Below are positions 8,340 through 18,302 of a stretch of DNA of 64,000 nucleotides, piece after piece. A program made the translations under genes and the position numbers. A model generated the notes under the pieces. It ran no database searches and was not told where the DNA came from. It saw only the letters and a list, made by a program, of their open reading frames with translations. Origin of the DNA: Tunturiibacter gelidiferens (GTDB taxonomy: Bacteria > Acidobacteriota > Terriglobia > Terriglobales > Acidobacteriaceae); the NCBI RefSeq assembly GCF_014201335.1, contig NZ_JACHEB010000010.1, positions 209,018 through 273,017 of the forward strand, read 5' to 3'. How positions within the stretch are numbered: the stretch's first letter is position 1; every line of letters begins with the position of its first letter.

Positions 8340-9251
8340 ATGAGCACTCAACCCTTGAGCAACCAACCCCGACCCATGGACTTTGAATCGAAATCCATGC
8401 GCAGGAACAGGGCCACACGCAGCGCGACTAACTATTTCGTCAGCGGTCTCTGCATTCTCGCGACGATTCTAGTCATCCTTCCCTTGCTCGCAATTCTCTT
8501 CTACCTGATCTACAAAGGCGCGAGTTCGCTGAATCTTGCCTTCTTCACCCACGTTCCAGCGCCTGTTGGCGAGACGGGTGGAGGCATGGCGAACTCGATT
8601 GTCGGGTCGGGCATCATCCTCTTTCTTGCCAGCCTCATGGGTATTCCCATAGGCATCGCGGCCGGTGTATATCTAGCAGAGTTTGGCCGCGGCAAGACGT
8701 TAGCCAATGCGGTCCGCTTCACTGCCGATGTGTTGAATGGTGTCCCGTCGATCGTGATGGGCATCTCAATCTATTCGCTAATCGTTGTTCAGCAGAAACA
8801 TTTCTCCGCTCTGGCCGGAGGCGTCGCCCTGGCCGTCATGATGGTGCCCACCATTACGCGAACCACCGAAGAGATGCTGGCTACGGTGCCGCACGCTATT
8901 CGAGAGGCAGCTCTTGGTCTCGGTGTTCCCAAGTGGCGGACGGCGATCTCGGTCAGCCTGCGCACGGCTTCGCCTGGCATCATCACCGGATGCATGTTGG
9001 CATTCGCCCGCGTAGCCGGAGAGACCGCACCGCTTCTCTTCACCGCTTTTGGAAATCAGTTCTGGAGTTTCAACCTCAGCCAACCGATCGCAGCCCTGCC
9101 TCTGCAGATCTATGTTTATGCTATCTCTCCCTACGACGAGTGGCATCGTTTGGCGTGGGCTGGTTCGCTTGTTCTTATCGTTTTAATCATGGTCTCGGTC
9201 ACGCTCGTCCGCATCTTTGCCAACCGCGGCGCACTCAAGGGAGGAAGCTAG
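8340..9251 (+). CDS. pstA: Phosphate ABC transporter permease PstA
   Basis: 303 residues, six membrane helices, second permease subunit of the phosphate importer. The contact loop is EAALGLGVPKWRTAISVSL, followed by AFARVAGETAPLLFTAFGN, typical of PstA. ATG 8340 follows the pstC stop after one base. The stop overlaps the pstB start by one base (TAGTG), showing tight translational coupling in the operon. Confidence 0.94.
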   Translation: MSTQPLSNQPRPMDFESKSMRRNRATRSATNYFVSGLCILATILVILPLLAILFYLIYKGASSLNLAFFTHVPAPVGETGGGMANSIVGSGIILFLASLMGIPIGIAAGVYLAEFGRGKTLANAVRFTADVLNGVPSIVMGISIYSLIVVQQKHFSALAGGVALAVMMVPTITRTTEEMLATVPHAIREAALGLGVPKWRTAISVSLRTASPGIITGCMLAFARVAGETAPLLFTAFGNQFWSFNLSQPIAALPLQIYVYAISPYDEWHRLAWAGSLVLIVLIMVSVTLVRIFANRGALKGGS

Positions 9252-10009
9252 TGGGAGTCGGCATTTTAGTTGAGGATTTGAACGCGTGGTACGGTACGAC
9301 GCACACCCTGCAGGACATCAACCTGCACATTCCCGCGAACCACGCCACCGCGCTCATCGGTCCCTCCGGGTGTGGCAAATCCACCTTTGTCCGCTGCCTC
9401 AACCGCATGCACGAGACCAACCCCATCGCCCGAGCTACCGGCGTAGTCAAAATGGGCGAGATCGATATCTACAACGACGCCTCCCCTGTTGAAATTCGTC
9501 GTCGCGTCGGCATGGTCTTCCAGCGTCCCAACCCCTTCCCGACCATGTCCATCTACGACAACGTCGTCAGCGGCCTCAAGCTTAACGGCTTCCGCAACCG
9601 GCGCATACTCGACGAGACGGTCGAGCGTTCGCTCAAACAGGCCGCGCTTTGGGAAGAGGTCAAGGACGATCTAAAGAAGAAATCTGGCGCTTCTCTTTCA
9701 GGCGGCCAACAGCAGCGCATGTGCATTGCCCGCGCACTCGCCGTCGATCCGGAGGTCTTGTTGATGGACGAACCAGCCTCCGCGCTGGACCCTGTCTCAA
9801 CCTCCAAGATCGAAGATCTGATCTTTCAGCTCAAGAGCCAATACACCATCGTCATCGTGACGCACAACATGCAGCAAGCCGCCCGAGTCGCCGAGAACAC
9901 GGGTTTCTTTCTCAACGGCAAGATGGTAGAGTTCGACTCCACCCACAAGATCTTTACGAATCCGCGGGACAAGCGAACGGAAGACTACATCACCGGGAGG
10001 TTTGGCTGA
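9251..10009 (+). CDS. pstB: Phosphate ABC transporter ATP-binding protein PstB
   Basis: 252 residues. Walker A GPSGCGKST, Q-loop region VFQRPNPFPTMS, ABC signature LSGGQQQR, Walker B LLMDEPASALD and H-loop VTHNMQQA are all intact. RCLNRMHE after Walker A and NPFPTMSIYDN are PstB-specific. The frame is open upstream inside pstA, but the GTG at 9251 is the true start: it gives the family N-terminus (VEDLNAWYG), has GGAGGAAG upstream, and overlaps the pstA stop. The stop overlaps the phoU start by one base (TGATG). It powers phosphate import. Confidence 0.95.
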   Translation: MGVGILVEDLNAWYGTTHTLQDINLHIPANHATALIGPSGCGKSTFVRCLNRMHETNPIARATGVVKMGEIDIYNDASPVEIRRRVGMVFQRPNPFPTMSIYDNVVSGLKLNGFRNRRILDETVERSLKQAALWEEVKDDLKKKSGASLSGGQQQRMCIARALAVDPEVLLMDEPASALDPVSTSKIEDLIFQLKSQYTIVIVTHNMQQAARVAENTGFFLNGKMVEFDSTHKIFTNPRDKRTEDYITGRFG

Positions 10010-10671
10010 TGCGCGTCAAGTTTCATCAGAGCCTTGACGAGTTGAAGGAGAAGTTGCTCGTCATGGCTGGGATGGCCGAGCAGGCGATCCAGCGCTCCAT
10101 CGAAGCCTACAGAACACGCGATCTGTCGATTTGCGAGCTTGTCTTCCGCGCCGAACCCTCCATCAACCGTCTGGAACGCGAGATCGACCAGATGGCGCTT
10201 GACCTCCTTGCCATGGAACAACCCATGGCCATCGACCTTCGCTTTATTCTTTCAGTGATCCGCATCAACGCCGATCTCGAAAGAGTAGGAGATCAGGCGG
10301 TCAACATCGCCGTGCGCGTACGCGAGATGGGCGCCTTCGCGAACATCGATCTTCCAGTCGATATTCCAAAGCTTGCCTCTCTCTCTTCCGCGATGGTGCG
10401 CAAGTCTCTCCAGGCTTTCATTGAAGGCGATGCCGAACTGGCTGAGTCGGTCCTGCGACTCGACGATGAGGTCGATGAGATGAATGATTCTGCGTTCTAC
10501 GCACTTAGCACTCTCATCAAGGAAAAGCCTGAGCTGACTCCGCAATCGCTCAACGCACTTATCATCGCGCGCAACCTGGAACGCGTCGGCGATCATGCCA
10601 CTAACATTGCAGAAGATGTAATCTTCTGGGTTCGCGGCGCGGACGTTCGTCACAGCAATAATGCGCTCTAA
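10009..10671 (+). CDS. phoU: Phosphate signalling protein PhoU
   Basis: 220 residues in two similar helical halves, each a three-helix bundle. The metal-binding E/D patterns lie in IRINADLERVGDQAVNIA and IIARNLERVGDHATNIAEDV, the two signature repeats of PhoU. The start ATG 10009 overlaps the pstB stop. PhoU links the Pst transporter to PhoR and keeps the regulon off when phosphate is plentiful. It is the last gene of the operon. The addA-like gene converges 11 bp downstream, and no separate terminator is visible in that short gap. Confidence 0.94.
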   Translation: MRVKFHQSLDELKEKLLVMAGMAEQAIQRSIEAYRTRDLSICELVFRAEPSINRLEREIDQMALDLLAMEQPMAIDLRFILSVIRINADLERVGDQAVNIAVRVREMGAFANIDLPVDIPKLASLSSAMVRKSLQAFIEGDAELAESVLRLDDEVDEMNDSAFYALSTLIKEKPELTPQSLNALIIARNLERVGDHATNIAEDVIFWVRGADVRHSNNAL

Positions 10672-10682
10672 AGAACGATCCC

Positions 10683-13600
10683 TCAGTCTGATTCAGGAGT
10701 CCACCAAACGAGCTTTGGCAACATCGGATAATACAAACCCACCCGCAGCTTTCCACTCGTTACCCGATCTTTCATCATTCGGGCATAAACCTTCATCTGG
10801 TCCGTGTACTTTGCTCGTTCTTCCACAAGAAACTCATCGGCTCGTTCGCGCCCATGCGTTGCTGTTTTGTAGTCGATGATCCAGAGATAGTCAGTTCCGG
10901 GCTCCATCGGTTTGGACCCACCATGAAACACCCGATCCAGTCGGACGCTGCTGCGAGTATCTCTCCACGCGGTTAGCGCAAGTTCGTTCGACGCCTGAGC
11001 GTGCTGGCTCAGTACCCATCGTCCCTCTTCGTCTTGCAACATGTTGGTGAGCGCCGTCTTTACCCGTCGCGCAAGCCGCTCGATGACCACCGGCTGAAGT
11101 CCTTCTCCTCGGAGCAAGGCTACAATTCGCGGCGTCCATGATTCCACTTCGCGCAGTAAGGCCTCAAGATTTATTTCCTCTACCAGTCTCTTTGCTATCG
11201 CCTCTAAGAATGCATGGACTGCGGTGCCAAAAGCACGCGCTTCGAAGGAGCCCTCGGGCCTCTCAAAATGTGCAGCCCCTGGTGTATCTGTGTCCTCGCC
11301 GTAGAAGAGTTTCTGTCCAATTGAAAATCGTGACTCCGGCTTGAATTCGATCGGGAGGCGCTGGAGAATTGCAGATCGCACAGCCTCATCAACGCTGGCC
11401 GCAATGTCGCCGACGAACCCCTCATCTTCTTCCGGCAACGGAAACATCATGGGCAACTGATTGACGTTCTTCGAGGCAGGGACGTCCGTAAAGTGCCGTT
11501 CTGCCGCGGGCCAGGCGGTAGCCAGCAGACTCCCATAAGGACGATTGATCTCGCCATTCGCCTTCGTTTTGGGAGACGCGAATAAGTGCAGTTCCTCGCG
11601 CGCCCGAGTGCACGCGACATAGAAGAGTCTCTTTCTCTCAGCGGCCTCCTTTGCCTTGTCCATGCTCTTCAACCAATCGTTCAACGCCCTTGAGCCTTCG
11701 CCGCGACCCACAATCGGCGCCAGCATGATATGCGCAGCCTCGACATCTCCGAAATCAATCTCACTCCAGTTCAGCAGTTTTTCGCGATTCGCCGGATCTT
11801 TCTTCTGCAACCCTGGGACCATTACGACGTCCCATTCGAGACCCTTAGACTTATGGACCGTCATCAGATCGACTGCCCAACCGCTGGCTGGTGGTTGGGC
11901 GTAGAGTTTATCGAGCCGCCGCTTCAGTAAATTTACTTCAATCGTTCCGGCCTCCTCTTCCACTTCATCCAGAAGCTGTAAATACCTTCGTGCATTGCTC
12001 AGTTCCACAGGTTTCAGAGACGCGTCGCCGCCTAATGATCGCCATGTCTTCTCCACCCATTGAGCGGTGCTGATCCCCGAACGATTCTCCTCCGCCGCCT
12101 GCAACACGGGCCACACGCGCATCAGTCTCGCGCAACTCTGTTCACTCAGCAGATCTTTTCGCTCTGCGATTGCGTCTCCAATGCATCGCTCAGACCAGAT
12201 GGGATCATCCGCGCCCGCCAGCAGGTGCAGATCCGCCCGTCCAAGACCGCACCACGGAGCATGCAGTACCGCGAGCCACGCTATGCGATCGGCGGGGTGC
12301 ATCAGCGCTCTGGTCAATGCAAAAAGATCAAGAACCTCTTGCCTCTCGCCCAGGGCCTCGATATCCACTGCACGAAACGGTATCGCTCCTTTCGAGTCGT
12401 TCTTCAGTTCAGTCACGATATCGATAAGCAGATTGCGACTTCGCACCAGCACCGCCAGCTTCCATGGTTCATTCCGACCCTCAGGAAGTGGCCTGGCGCG
12501 CCAATCTTCGACAATGGCTCGCACCTGTTGAGCCTCGCGCTTTGCCTGCCGACTTTTTGCTTTTTTTGCCGCCTCCGTCGACACTGCCGAGGCGAGCACG
12601 CGCGGATGCCACACGAGATTCAGCGAGCCACTCTGCGAAGGTCCACGCACAGCCTTTGCCTCAACGTACGGCACTTCGTCGGGATTCTCCGTACTCACGG
12701 TCCGGGGAAACAGCAGCGAGAGATCGTCATTGAATGCTTCAACAAGATTCCTTTGCGAGCGGAAGTTTGCCGTCAACTGTAATCTGCTCAGTGGCAAGTC
12801 TCCTAGAAACTCCGTCTGCATTGTTGTCACAAATCGCTCGACACGCGCCTGCCTGAAGAGATATATGGATTGTTTTGGATCGCCCACGAGAAACACCGTC
12901 TGACTGTGACCATCCCACCTTTGCGTGAGCAATTGAATCAACTCATACTGGCTGGTGGACGTGTCCTGCATCTCATCCACAAGAAGATGCTGAAGCTTCA
13001 TTCCCCAAGCTTTGTTCAAATCAGAGACGGCGCCGTCCCTTCGCAGCGCCACTCGCGCCAGAAGCCCAAGCTCGGCGAAATCACACTCTCCACGGCGTGC
13101 GAAGATTAGCTGCAATTCAACCAACGCTCTATTCAAAACACGAAAGAGCGCCTTCGCAACGGCCCACTGCTCTTGGGGATACTTCGCCGGCGGAAGGTCC
13201 TTTACACGTTTTATCGCTTCAAGCACATCGTCGCGGAGCCACAGCTGCTGCACTAGAAGCCTCAATTGCTGGGCATGATGTCTCTCAATGTTGAATCCGA
13301 GATGATTGCGCGTCGCAGCTGCCCTCCACTTGGACTCCTTCGTCGCGAGCAGATGTATCAACGCTCGCCAGTGTTCGAGATGTTTGGCAGTCTCTTGCGG
13401 CGCGGTATGCAGGCCTGTACATAGCGCGATCGGAGAGGGATCGCCCTTATAGCCCTCCGCGTGCCCCATTTCGCCAGCAAGCGAGGCCAACTCCTTCAGA
13501 ATGCCTGGCGGAAAGATCAGCGACAGGCGCGTCAGCCCGGCACAGATGGCCCGCTCCAGAGCAAGTTCAAGCCTGGGCAACACCATTTCATCCAGAAAAG

Positions 13601-14342
13601 CATCGTCCAGTTGCTGTCTTCCCAACGGAACCAACTCTCCCCACTGGTTGCGTGCCGGCAGCATCTCCATCAACAGCCGCTCACAGTCGCGCAGACTCCC
13701 ATCGCGATGCAGCAACACGGTGCGCAGCGCTGCATCCAGCTCCGCATCGTTTCCGCCGAGTTGCATCAACGTCTCTCTCGCTGCTTCGCGATACATCAAC
13801 GTAGGATCTTCTACCGGAGTCTGCCGCCCGCCACCGCCTGAGAGGACCGGCAACAATCGCGCCACCTCTCCACACACGGAATCGATCGTGCGGATATTCA
13901 ATCTGCGTGGTTGTTGTAGCAACTCCCAGCCGAGGGAAGCACTGCGGCGGAGCACCGCTTCTGCAAGCGCACGTGTCTCACGATCAAAGGCGGAATCGCT
14001 CTTCACAGGTTCGTGCCGGGAAGCACTCACCAGGTAAGAGATTACGCGCTCCCTCATCTCGGCTGTTGCTTTGACGGTGAACGTAATTGCCAAAACCTGA
14101 CTAGGATCTTCGACACTCTCATCGGCGAGCAACTTTAGGTAGCGTTGGATGAGGAGACCAGTTTTACCTGATCCAGCGGGCGCCTCTACGATCCATGATC
14201 GTCGGATATCGAGCGCTCGCTCTCGCGCTCGCCAGTCTGGTGGTCGTTTGCTGCTCGTCGTTTCTGGAAGAGAATTAGCTTCTGAGATGTCAAACAAATC
14301 ACCCACGGCTGACCTCTGCCGATGAGCTTTCGTCCTGTTCAT
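10683..14342 (-). CDS. addA: AddA/RecB-like helicase-nuclease (UvrD family)
   Basis: 1219 residues from the ATG at 14342; the frame is open further upstream, but that part lies inside addB. It is a superfamily 1A helicase with Walker A EAPAGSGKT (about 54-62), motif Ia ITFTVKATAEM, motif II LLVDEMQDTS, motif III LVGDPKQSIY, motif V MTVHKSKGLEWD and motif VI YVACTRAREEL. The C-terminal RecB-type nuclease shows IIDYKT and DQMKVYAR. This is the motor and one nuclease of an AddAB-type complex that resects double-strand breaks for RecA loading. It overlaps the upstream addB-like gene by 44 bp, which implies coupled translation. The symbol is by domain order and partner, not close identity. Confidence 0.85.
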   Translation of the reverse strand: MNRTKAHRQRSAVGDLFDISEANSLPETTSSKRPPDWRARERALDIRRSWIVEAPAGSGKTGLLIQRYLKLLADESVEDPSQVLAITFTVKATAEMRERVISYLVSASRHEPVKSDSAFDRETRALAEAVLRRSASLGWELLQQPRRLNIRTIDSVCGEVARLLPVLSGGGGRQTPVEDPTLMYREAARETLMQLGGNDAELDAALRTVLLHRDGSLRDCERLLMEMLPARNQWGELVPLGRQQLDDAFLDEMVLPRLELALERAICAGLTRLSLIFPPGILKELASLAGEMGHAEGYKGDPSPIALCTGLHTAPQETAKHLEHWRALIHLLATKESKWRAAATRNHLGFNIERHHAQQLRLLVQQLWLRDDVLEAIKRVKDLPPAKYPQEQWAVAKALFRVLNRALVELQLIFARRGECDFAELGLLARVALRRDGAVSDLNKAWGMKLQHLLVDEMQDTSTSQYELIQLLTQRWDGHSQTVFLVGDPKQSIYLFRQARVERFVTTMQTEFLGDLPLSRLQLTANFRSQRNLVEAFNDDLSLLFPRTVSTENPDEVPYVEAKAVRGPSQSGSLNLVWHPRVLASAVSTEAAKKAKSRQAKREAQQVRAIVEDWRARPLPEGRNEPWKLAVLVRSRNLLIDIVTELKNDSKGAIPFRAVDIEALGERQEVLDLFALTRALMHPADRIAWLAVLHAPWCGLGRADLHLLAGADDPIWSERCIGDAIAERKDLLSEQSCARLMRVWPVLQAAEENRSGISTAQWVEKTWRSLGGDASLKPVELSNARRYLQLLDEVEEEAGTIEVNLLKRRLDKLYAQPPASGWAVDLMTVHKSKGLEWDVVMVPGLQKKDPANREKLLNWSEIDFGDVEAAHIMLAPIVGRGEGSRALNDWLKSMDKAKEAAERKRLFYVACTRAREELHLFASPKTKANGEINRPYGSLLATAWPAAERHFTDVPASKNVNQLPMMFPLPEEDEGFVGDIAASVDEAVRSAILQRLPIEFKPESRFSIGQKLFYGEDTDTPGAAHFERPEGSFEARAFGTAVHAFLEAIAKRLVEEINLEALLREVESWTPRIVALLRGEGLQPVVIERLARRVKTALTNMLQDEEGRWVLSQHAQASNELALTAWRDTRSSVRLDRVFHGGSKPMEPGTDYLWIIDYKTATHGRERADEFLVEERAKYTDQMKVYARMMKDRVTSGKLRVGLYYPMLPKLVWWTPESD

Positions 14343-17037
14343 CGTCTTCTTCGAGCAACGACACGTCGAGCCGACAGAGGAGTCTTTGTTCGCAGTGAGA
14401 GCAGCTACCCGGATACGTCTTCGGCTGCACACGGGCATCGCCGGAAGAGAACTCTTCCGCCAGTGCTACCAGCACCTCTCTCCACCGTTCTATTTGAGCT
14501 TCGAGTGTGGGCGCCTCTCTAAGCTTGCTTGCTTTGGTGAGCACACCGTCACATGTTGCGTATCCCTTAAGACCGCGGCCGTCTCCCGCCCGCACCAAAC
14601 CGAACGCGACACCCTGTAATCGATGTTCCTCCGTGAGAATTGCATATAGCGGAAGCTGCGGAGTATCGGGTCGCGACGTCAACCAGTCATTTGGCGAAGC
14701 AGGACCCGTCTTGTAGTCGATCAGAACTTCACCACCTTCTACTACGTCTACGCGATCCAGACGCACATTCAGGCGTAGCGGTCCCACGCGGACGTCATCA
14801 AGTTTTTTCTCGCTGAGCTTGACCTCGAAGGGGAGTTCCCGCTCCAACTCCAGTTCCAACCATCCTGACAGAAGTTTGCGCAGCCTCTTTCGCTGCACGT
14901 CTATATAGGCCTCATCCCAATCGGTCGCAATTGCCTCTGCCGTTTTCTTTAGAGCTTGAGCGATGCACCACTCCAATACTTCGTCACGTTCCTGAGTGTT
15001 CATCGATCGCAAAGCATCCTGCGTTTTGACCTCGTTCCAGAAGTGCTCAAGCGCATGGTGGACTACAGTACCGCTTACTCTCGCATCCATACCAGGTTCG
15101 ATCGACTCGACCTCCGTCGACCACAGTCGGTATTCCGCGAAAGCACGAAAACCGCACGCTGCCTGGAGTTCCAGAACTCTTGCCCCGCCACGAAGAACCT
15201 TGTCCGGGAGCGCCTGAACCACAGCGGAGTCCGTAACCTCTTCAAGGTCGACGATTGTTCGCGGCGGCTCATACTCTACAAAATCCACTGCGCTAAACGC
15301 TTCCAGCTCGAGCGCGGCCAGCAACGGTGAAGGCCGCTGGCCGCCCTCCGGAGACTCTTTCGCGTAGCTGAATGCGACTGTACCGGCGCTTGCAGCAATT
15401 CGGTCCGTGATCCTTCGCGCGTGTTCATTGTCCAGGGTCACACTGGTTCCAGGCATCTCTAATTCGCGTTGCAGATGCCAGGGCAGCAGGGAATTGGTGG
15501 TTGTTGCCATTGGCCAGGTAAGTTCGCCGGCGCGCAGGAACCAAACCGCGTCAAATGTGCTTCCTGCGGCTTCGAGCGGACCCATCACTTGCACTGGAGC
15601 CCCTCGCGACTCCGGCGCAAACATAGTCTGGCGGGCAATTCTCTCCAGCGTGGAAAGTGCTGCTGCAAACTCGACCGGGACGCCATCAAAATCGAGCGTT
15701 GGGAGTTCATCAAGCGCACTCTCCCACTTGCGCCGCGTTTGAAACGCGGTGCTGGTCTCTCTGCGCCCGGAGCACCATTCCGATGCGATGAGAAGATCCC
15801 GCATCTGTTCTGCCCATTCAGCGTGCGTCCTTGCATTGAGACCTTGCAAGCGGTTCGCAAGACGCAGCGTTGCTCGTAGGGTGCCAAGCAATCGAGATAG
15901 CTTTTGTCGGCGCTTCGATCGTTCCATCATCTCGACTAGCCCAGACAGTGATATCTCCGGTCGCAGCATTCGCGCTTTGCGAAGTTCAAAGGCATCGAAC
16001 TCAGCGCGCGCACCTCTTTCCTCGCCAGTCATCGCGAAGCAGGGCGACAACAACAACGCACTCACTCGATCCAGAGGTAGTGGTTCAATGGACCAGCGCA
16101 GGAGATCGAAGGCGGCGGCAACCAGAGGGATCTCTGCCAGAGCGACGCCAATTGAAAACTCGTACGGTCCAGTCTGACTATCGGTGCAGATGTCTTCCAG
16201 CTCTGGTGCCAGAACTTCGCGAAATACCCGGTCGATTTCTCTCCGCTCATTCTCAAGCGCAGGCACAATCACCGCGACGGTCGCGTCGGCATTCTCTTCG
16301 AGAAATCTCCGCACCCATCGCGCAGCAAGGAACAACTCCTGATGCTCTTCCTCGGCTTCCACGAGCACGCTCCTCTGAGTGGAAACGGCTAGCCGAAGAT
16401 CCTCAACCTGTACTGCCGCCGACTGCAGGGCATCCATCAGCCGTCTTTGGGATGGGATCAAATGATCGAACCCGACCAATACAATTTTCTTTGGAGTTAA
16501 TTGGAAGAATCCAGTTCCTGCGACGTTTTTCTCACACACCCCGCGTAGTTTGTCTTCTAACTGGGCCTGCACGACAAACCGTTCGGCCTGGCATACTCGC
16601 TCGAAGGTGCGCGCCCATCGTTGAAACGATCGCGTGTCCGAACCTCCGATCGCTCCTCGGAGCCTCGATTGACCGTCGTATTGGGAGAGTTTGCGCCACG
16701 CCTCCGCCGCCATGACGGCCAGCGAATCGACACTTCGCAGACTTGCCAGTTCATCGTCAGCCTCGAGAATTGTCCTCCACACGACGTGTTCCTGCGACCG
16801 GTTCAAAATCATCTCAGAGACATGACCCTCAACCAGGAGTCGATGCCACAGACTTGCAATCCATGCGTCCCAGGAAATGACCGCCGCCGGCGCCCAGCTC
16901 GAGAGCCCCAACTCACGATTGCGCCGATCCCATCCCCGCCCCAGACTCCGTGCAGCTCGCTGGTTGCTCGTTACAACGACCGCGCCCTGATCTAACGCCT
17001 CAACAATTCCGCCTGGCAGCAACCGACGACCATCCAT
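14299..17037 (-). CDS. addB: AddB-like nuclease subunit with Fe-S cysteines
   Basis: 912 residues. The N-terminal helicase-like region (SNQRAARSLGRGW, then SWDAWI) lacks an intact Walker A GKT, so it is probably inactive as a motor. The C-terminal RecB-type nuclease carries LIDYKTGPASP and QLPLYAIL. A cysteine before the nuclease (AACGFRAFAEYR) plus the C-terminal CSHCEQRLLC cluster match the four-cysteine iron-sulfur staple of AddB nucleases. It resembles the proteobacterial 'probable DNA repair protein' version of AddB. It is 45 bp downstream of the MFS gene and overlaps addA at its 3' end. It is expected to form the heterodimer with AddA. Confidence 0.8.
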   Translation of the reverse strand: MDGRRLLPGGIVEALDQGAVVVTSNQRAARSLGRGWDRRNRELGLSSWAPAAVISWDAWIASLWHRLLVEGHVSEMILNRSQEHVVWRTILEADDELASLRSVDSLAVMAAEAWRKLSQYDGQSRLRGAIGGSDTRSFQRWARTFERVCQAERFVVQAQLEDKLRGVCEKNVAGTGFFQLTPKKIVLVGFDHLIPSQRRLMDALQSAAVQVEDLRLAVSTQRSVLVEAEEEHQELFLAARWVRRFLEENADATVAVIVPALENERREIDRVFREVLAPELEDICTDSQTGPYEFSIGVALAEIPLVAAAFDLLRWSIEPLPLDRVSALLLSPCFAMTGEERGARAEFDAFELRKARMLRPEISLSGLVEMMERSKRRQKLSRLLGTLRATLRLANRLQGLNARTHAEWAEQMRDLLIASEWCSGRRETSTAFQTRRKWESALDELPTLDFDGVPVEFAAALSTLERIARQTMFAPESRGAPVQVMGPLEAAGSTFDAVWFLRAGELTWPMATTTNSLLPWHLQRELEMPGTSVTLDNEHARRITDRIAASAGTVAFSYAKESPEGGQRPSPLLAALELEAFSAVDFVEYEPPRTIVDLEEVTDSAVVQALPDKVLRGGARVLELQAACGFRAFAEYRLWSTEVESIEPGMDARVSGTVVHHALEHFWNEVKTQDALRSMNTQERDEVLEWCIAQALKKTAEAIATDWDEAYIDVQRKRLRKLLSGWLELELERELPFEVKLSEKKLDDVRVGPLRLNVRLDRVDVVEGGEVLIDYKTGPASPNDWLTSRPDTPQLPLYAILTEEHRLQGVAFGLVRAGDGRGLKGYATCDGVLTKASKLREAPTLEAQIERWREVLVALAEEFSSGDARVQPKTYPGSCSHCEQRLLCRLDVSLLEEDDEQDESSSAEVSRG

Positions 17038-17082
17038 CCTTCGGTTATACGCCCACCATCGCAGGAAAAGCAGACCATAGAA

Positions 17083-18243
17083 TCAGTCTGCGATTGGTCG
17101 GGTTCGCTGCGCAAAAAGACTCATCGCCAGCAACCCCAGAGCTGCCGCAAAGGGCAGAGCCAACGCCAACTGCAACGATCCGGTTCTCGTAGAGACCACC
17201 CCCATCATCCACGGTAGCGCAGCCGCCCCCAGCCCGGAGACTGCCACTACAATTCCAGCCTGTCGAGCTGTCGGCCTTTCTGCGATCAGCAGCGCAAAGG
17301 TAGCAGGAAAAAACGGCGCCAGACTGAACCCGAGAAGCACAGCAAAGGCGGCGATCGTCACGGAAGAATGCGCCGTCGCCAACGCCACCGTGAAAACAGA
17401 GGCTAGCACCAAACTCCCACGTTGCGCGGTTTTCTCACCCACGCGGAGCATAACTGCCGAAGCACCCAGACGGCCGACGGTCAGCGCCATCCAAAGGAGA
17501 AGCGTCGTATACTCGCTCACCGCCAGTGTCTTATCGCCGTATCGCAATGCGAAGGTGGTCAGCCAGCCACTCAGGCAAGTCTCGAATCCGCCATAAAGCA
17601 CGAGCAATCCAGCGAAATAAAGATATACTCGCCTACTCAGAGCAGCCGGCAGCCCAGCTTCTGCAGACGCGGCGGCATCAGGGTCTTCATTATCTGAAGC
17701 CTCTCCTCGCATCTGTACCCATAACACCAATACGCCGATCACAAACAGTCCCGCGAACCCCCTGAGCACTCCCGTTAACGTGAAGCGCGGCAACAGCCAC
17801 GCAGCCAGAAGCGCAGACAACATGGCTCCCAGGCTGAACGAAAAGTTAAGCAGCGACAGCGCGGATCCACGATGAGAGGTAAATCTGCGACCCGCCAGTA
17901 TGTTCACCGAAGTAATGATCTGTCCCAGACCAAATCCACCTACGAACAAACCCACGGATCCCAGGCTCATCGAAGGAGCAACAGCAAATCCACCGAAGCC
18001 CACAGCACCCGCCACCAACCCGACAAGAAGACTTCTTCTTAGTTTCTTCGACACCGTCACTCCGCCGAGAAACGCACCACAGAACTTTGCTGTCATCAGC
18101 AGGCCGCTTTGCGAATCCAGCATCTCCCATTGCTTTGCCAGCAGGGGAAGGATGGGTCCCAGCAATGCGGTCCCAAGGCCAGCCAGCATCAACCCAAAGT
18201 GCATCAGCCCCAGAGAGGGTGACTGCATCTTTCTTCGCTCCAT
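17083..18243 (-). CDS. Major facilitator superfamily transporter
   Basis: About 386 residues with 12 predicted membrane helices. The central hydrophilic loop (MRGEASDNEDPDAAASAEAG) separates the two six-helix halves. A TTG lies one codon upstream, but the ATG at 18243 has AGGGG seven bases before it. The glycine-rich helices and ALLGPILPLLAKQWE near the N-terminus suggest the FHS/FucP-like group, but no substrate motif is clear. It precedes the addB-addA pair on the same strand and may share a transcript with it. No functional link is obvious. Confidence 0.8.
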   Translation of the reverse strand: MERRKMQSPSLGLMHFGLMLAGLGTALLGPILPLLAKQWEMLDSQSGLLMTAKFCGAFLGGVTVSKKLRRSLLVGLVAGAVGFGGFAVAPSMSLGSVGLFVGGFGLGQIITSVNILAGRRFTSHRGSALSLLNFSFSLGAMLSALLAAWLLPRFTLTGVLRGFAGLFVIGVLVLWVQMRGEASDNEDPDAAASAEAGLPAALSRRVYLYFAGLLVLYGGFETCLSGWLTTFALRYGDKTLAVSEYTTLLLWMALTVGRLGASAVMLRVGEKTAQRGSLVLASVFTVALATAHSSVTIAAFAVLLGFSLAPFFPATFALLIAERPTARQAGIVVAVSGLGAAALPWMMGVVSTRTGSLQLALALPFAAALGLLAMSLFAQRTRPIAD

Positions 18244-18302
18244 CAATCGACCCCTGTGTAATCTCGCGTTTCAGCCATTATCATTGACCCAGGAGTCTGC
18301 CC

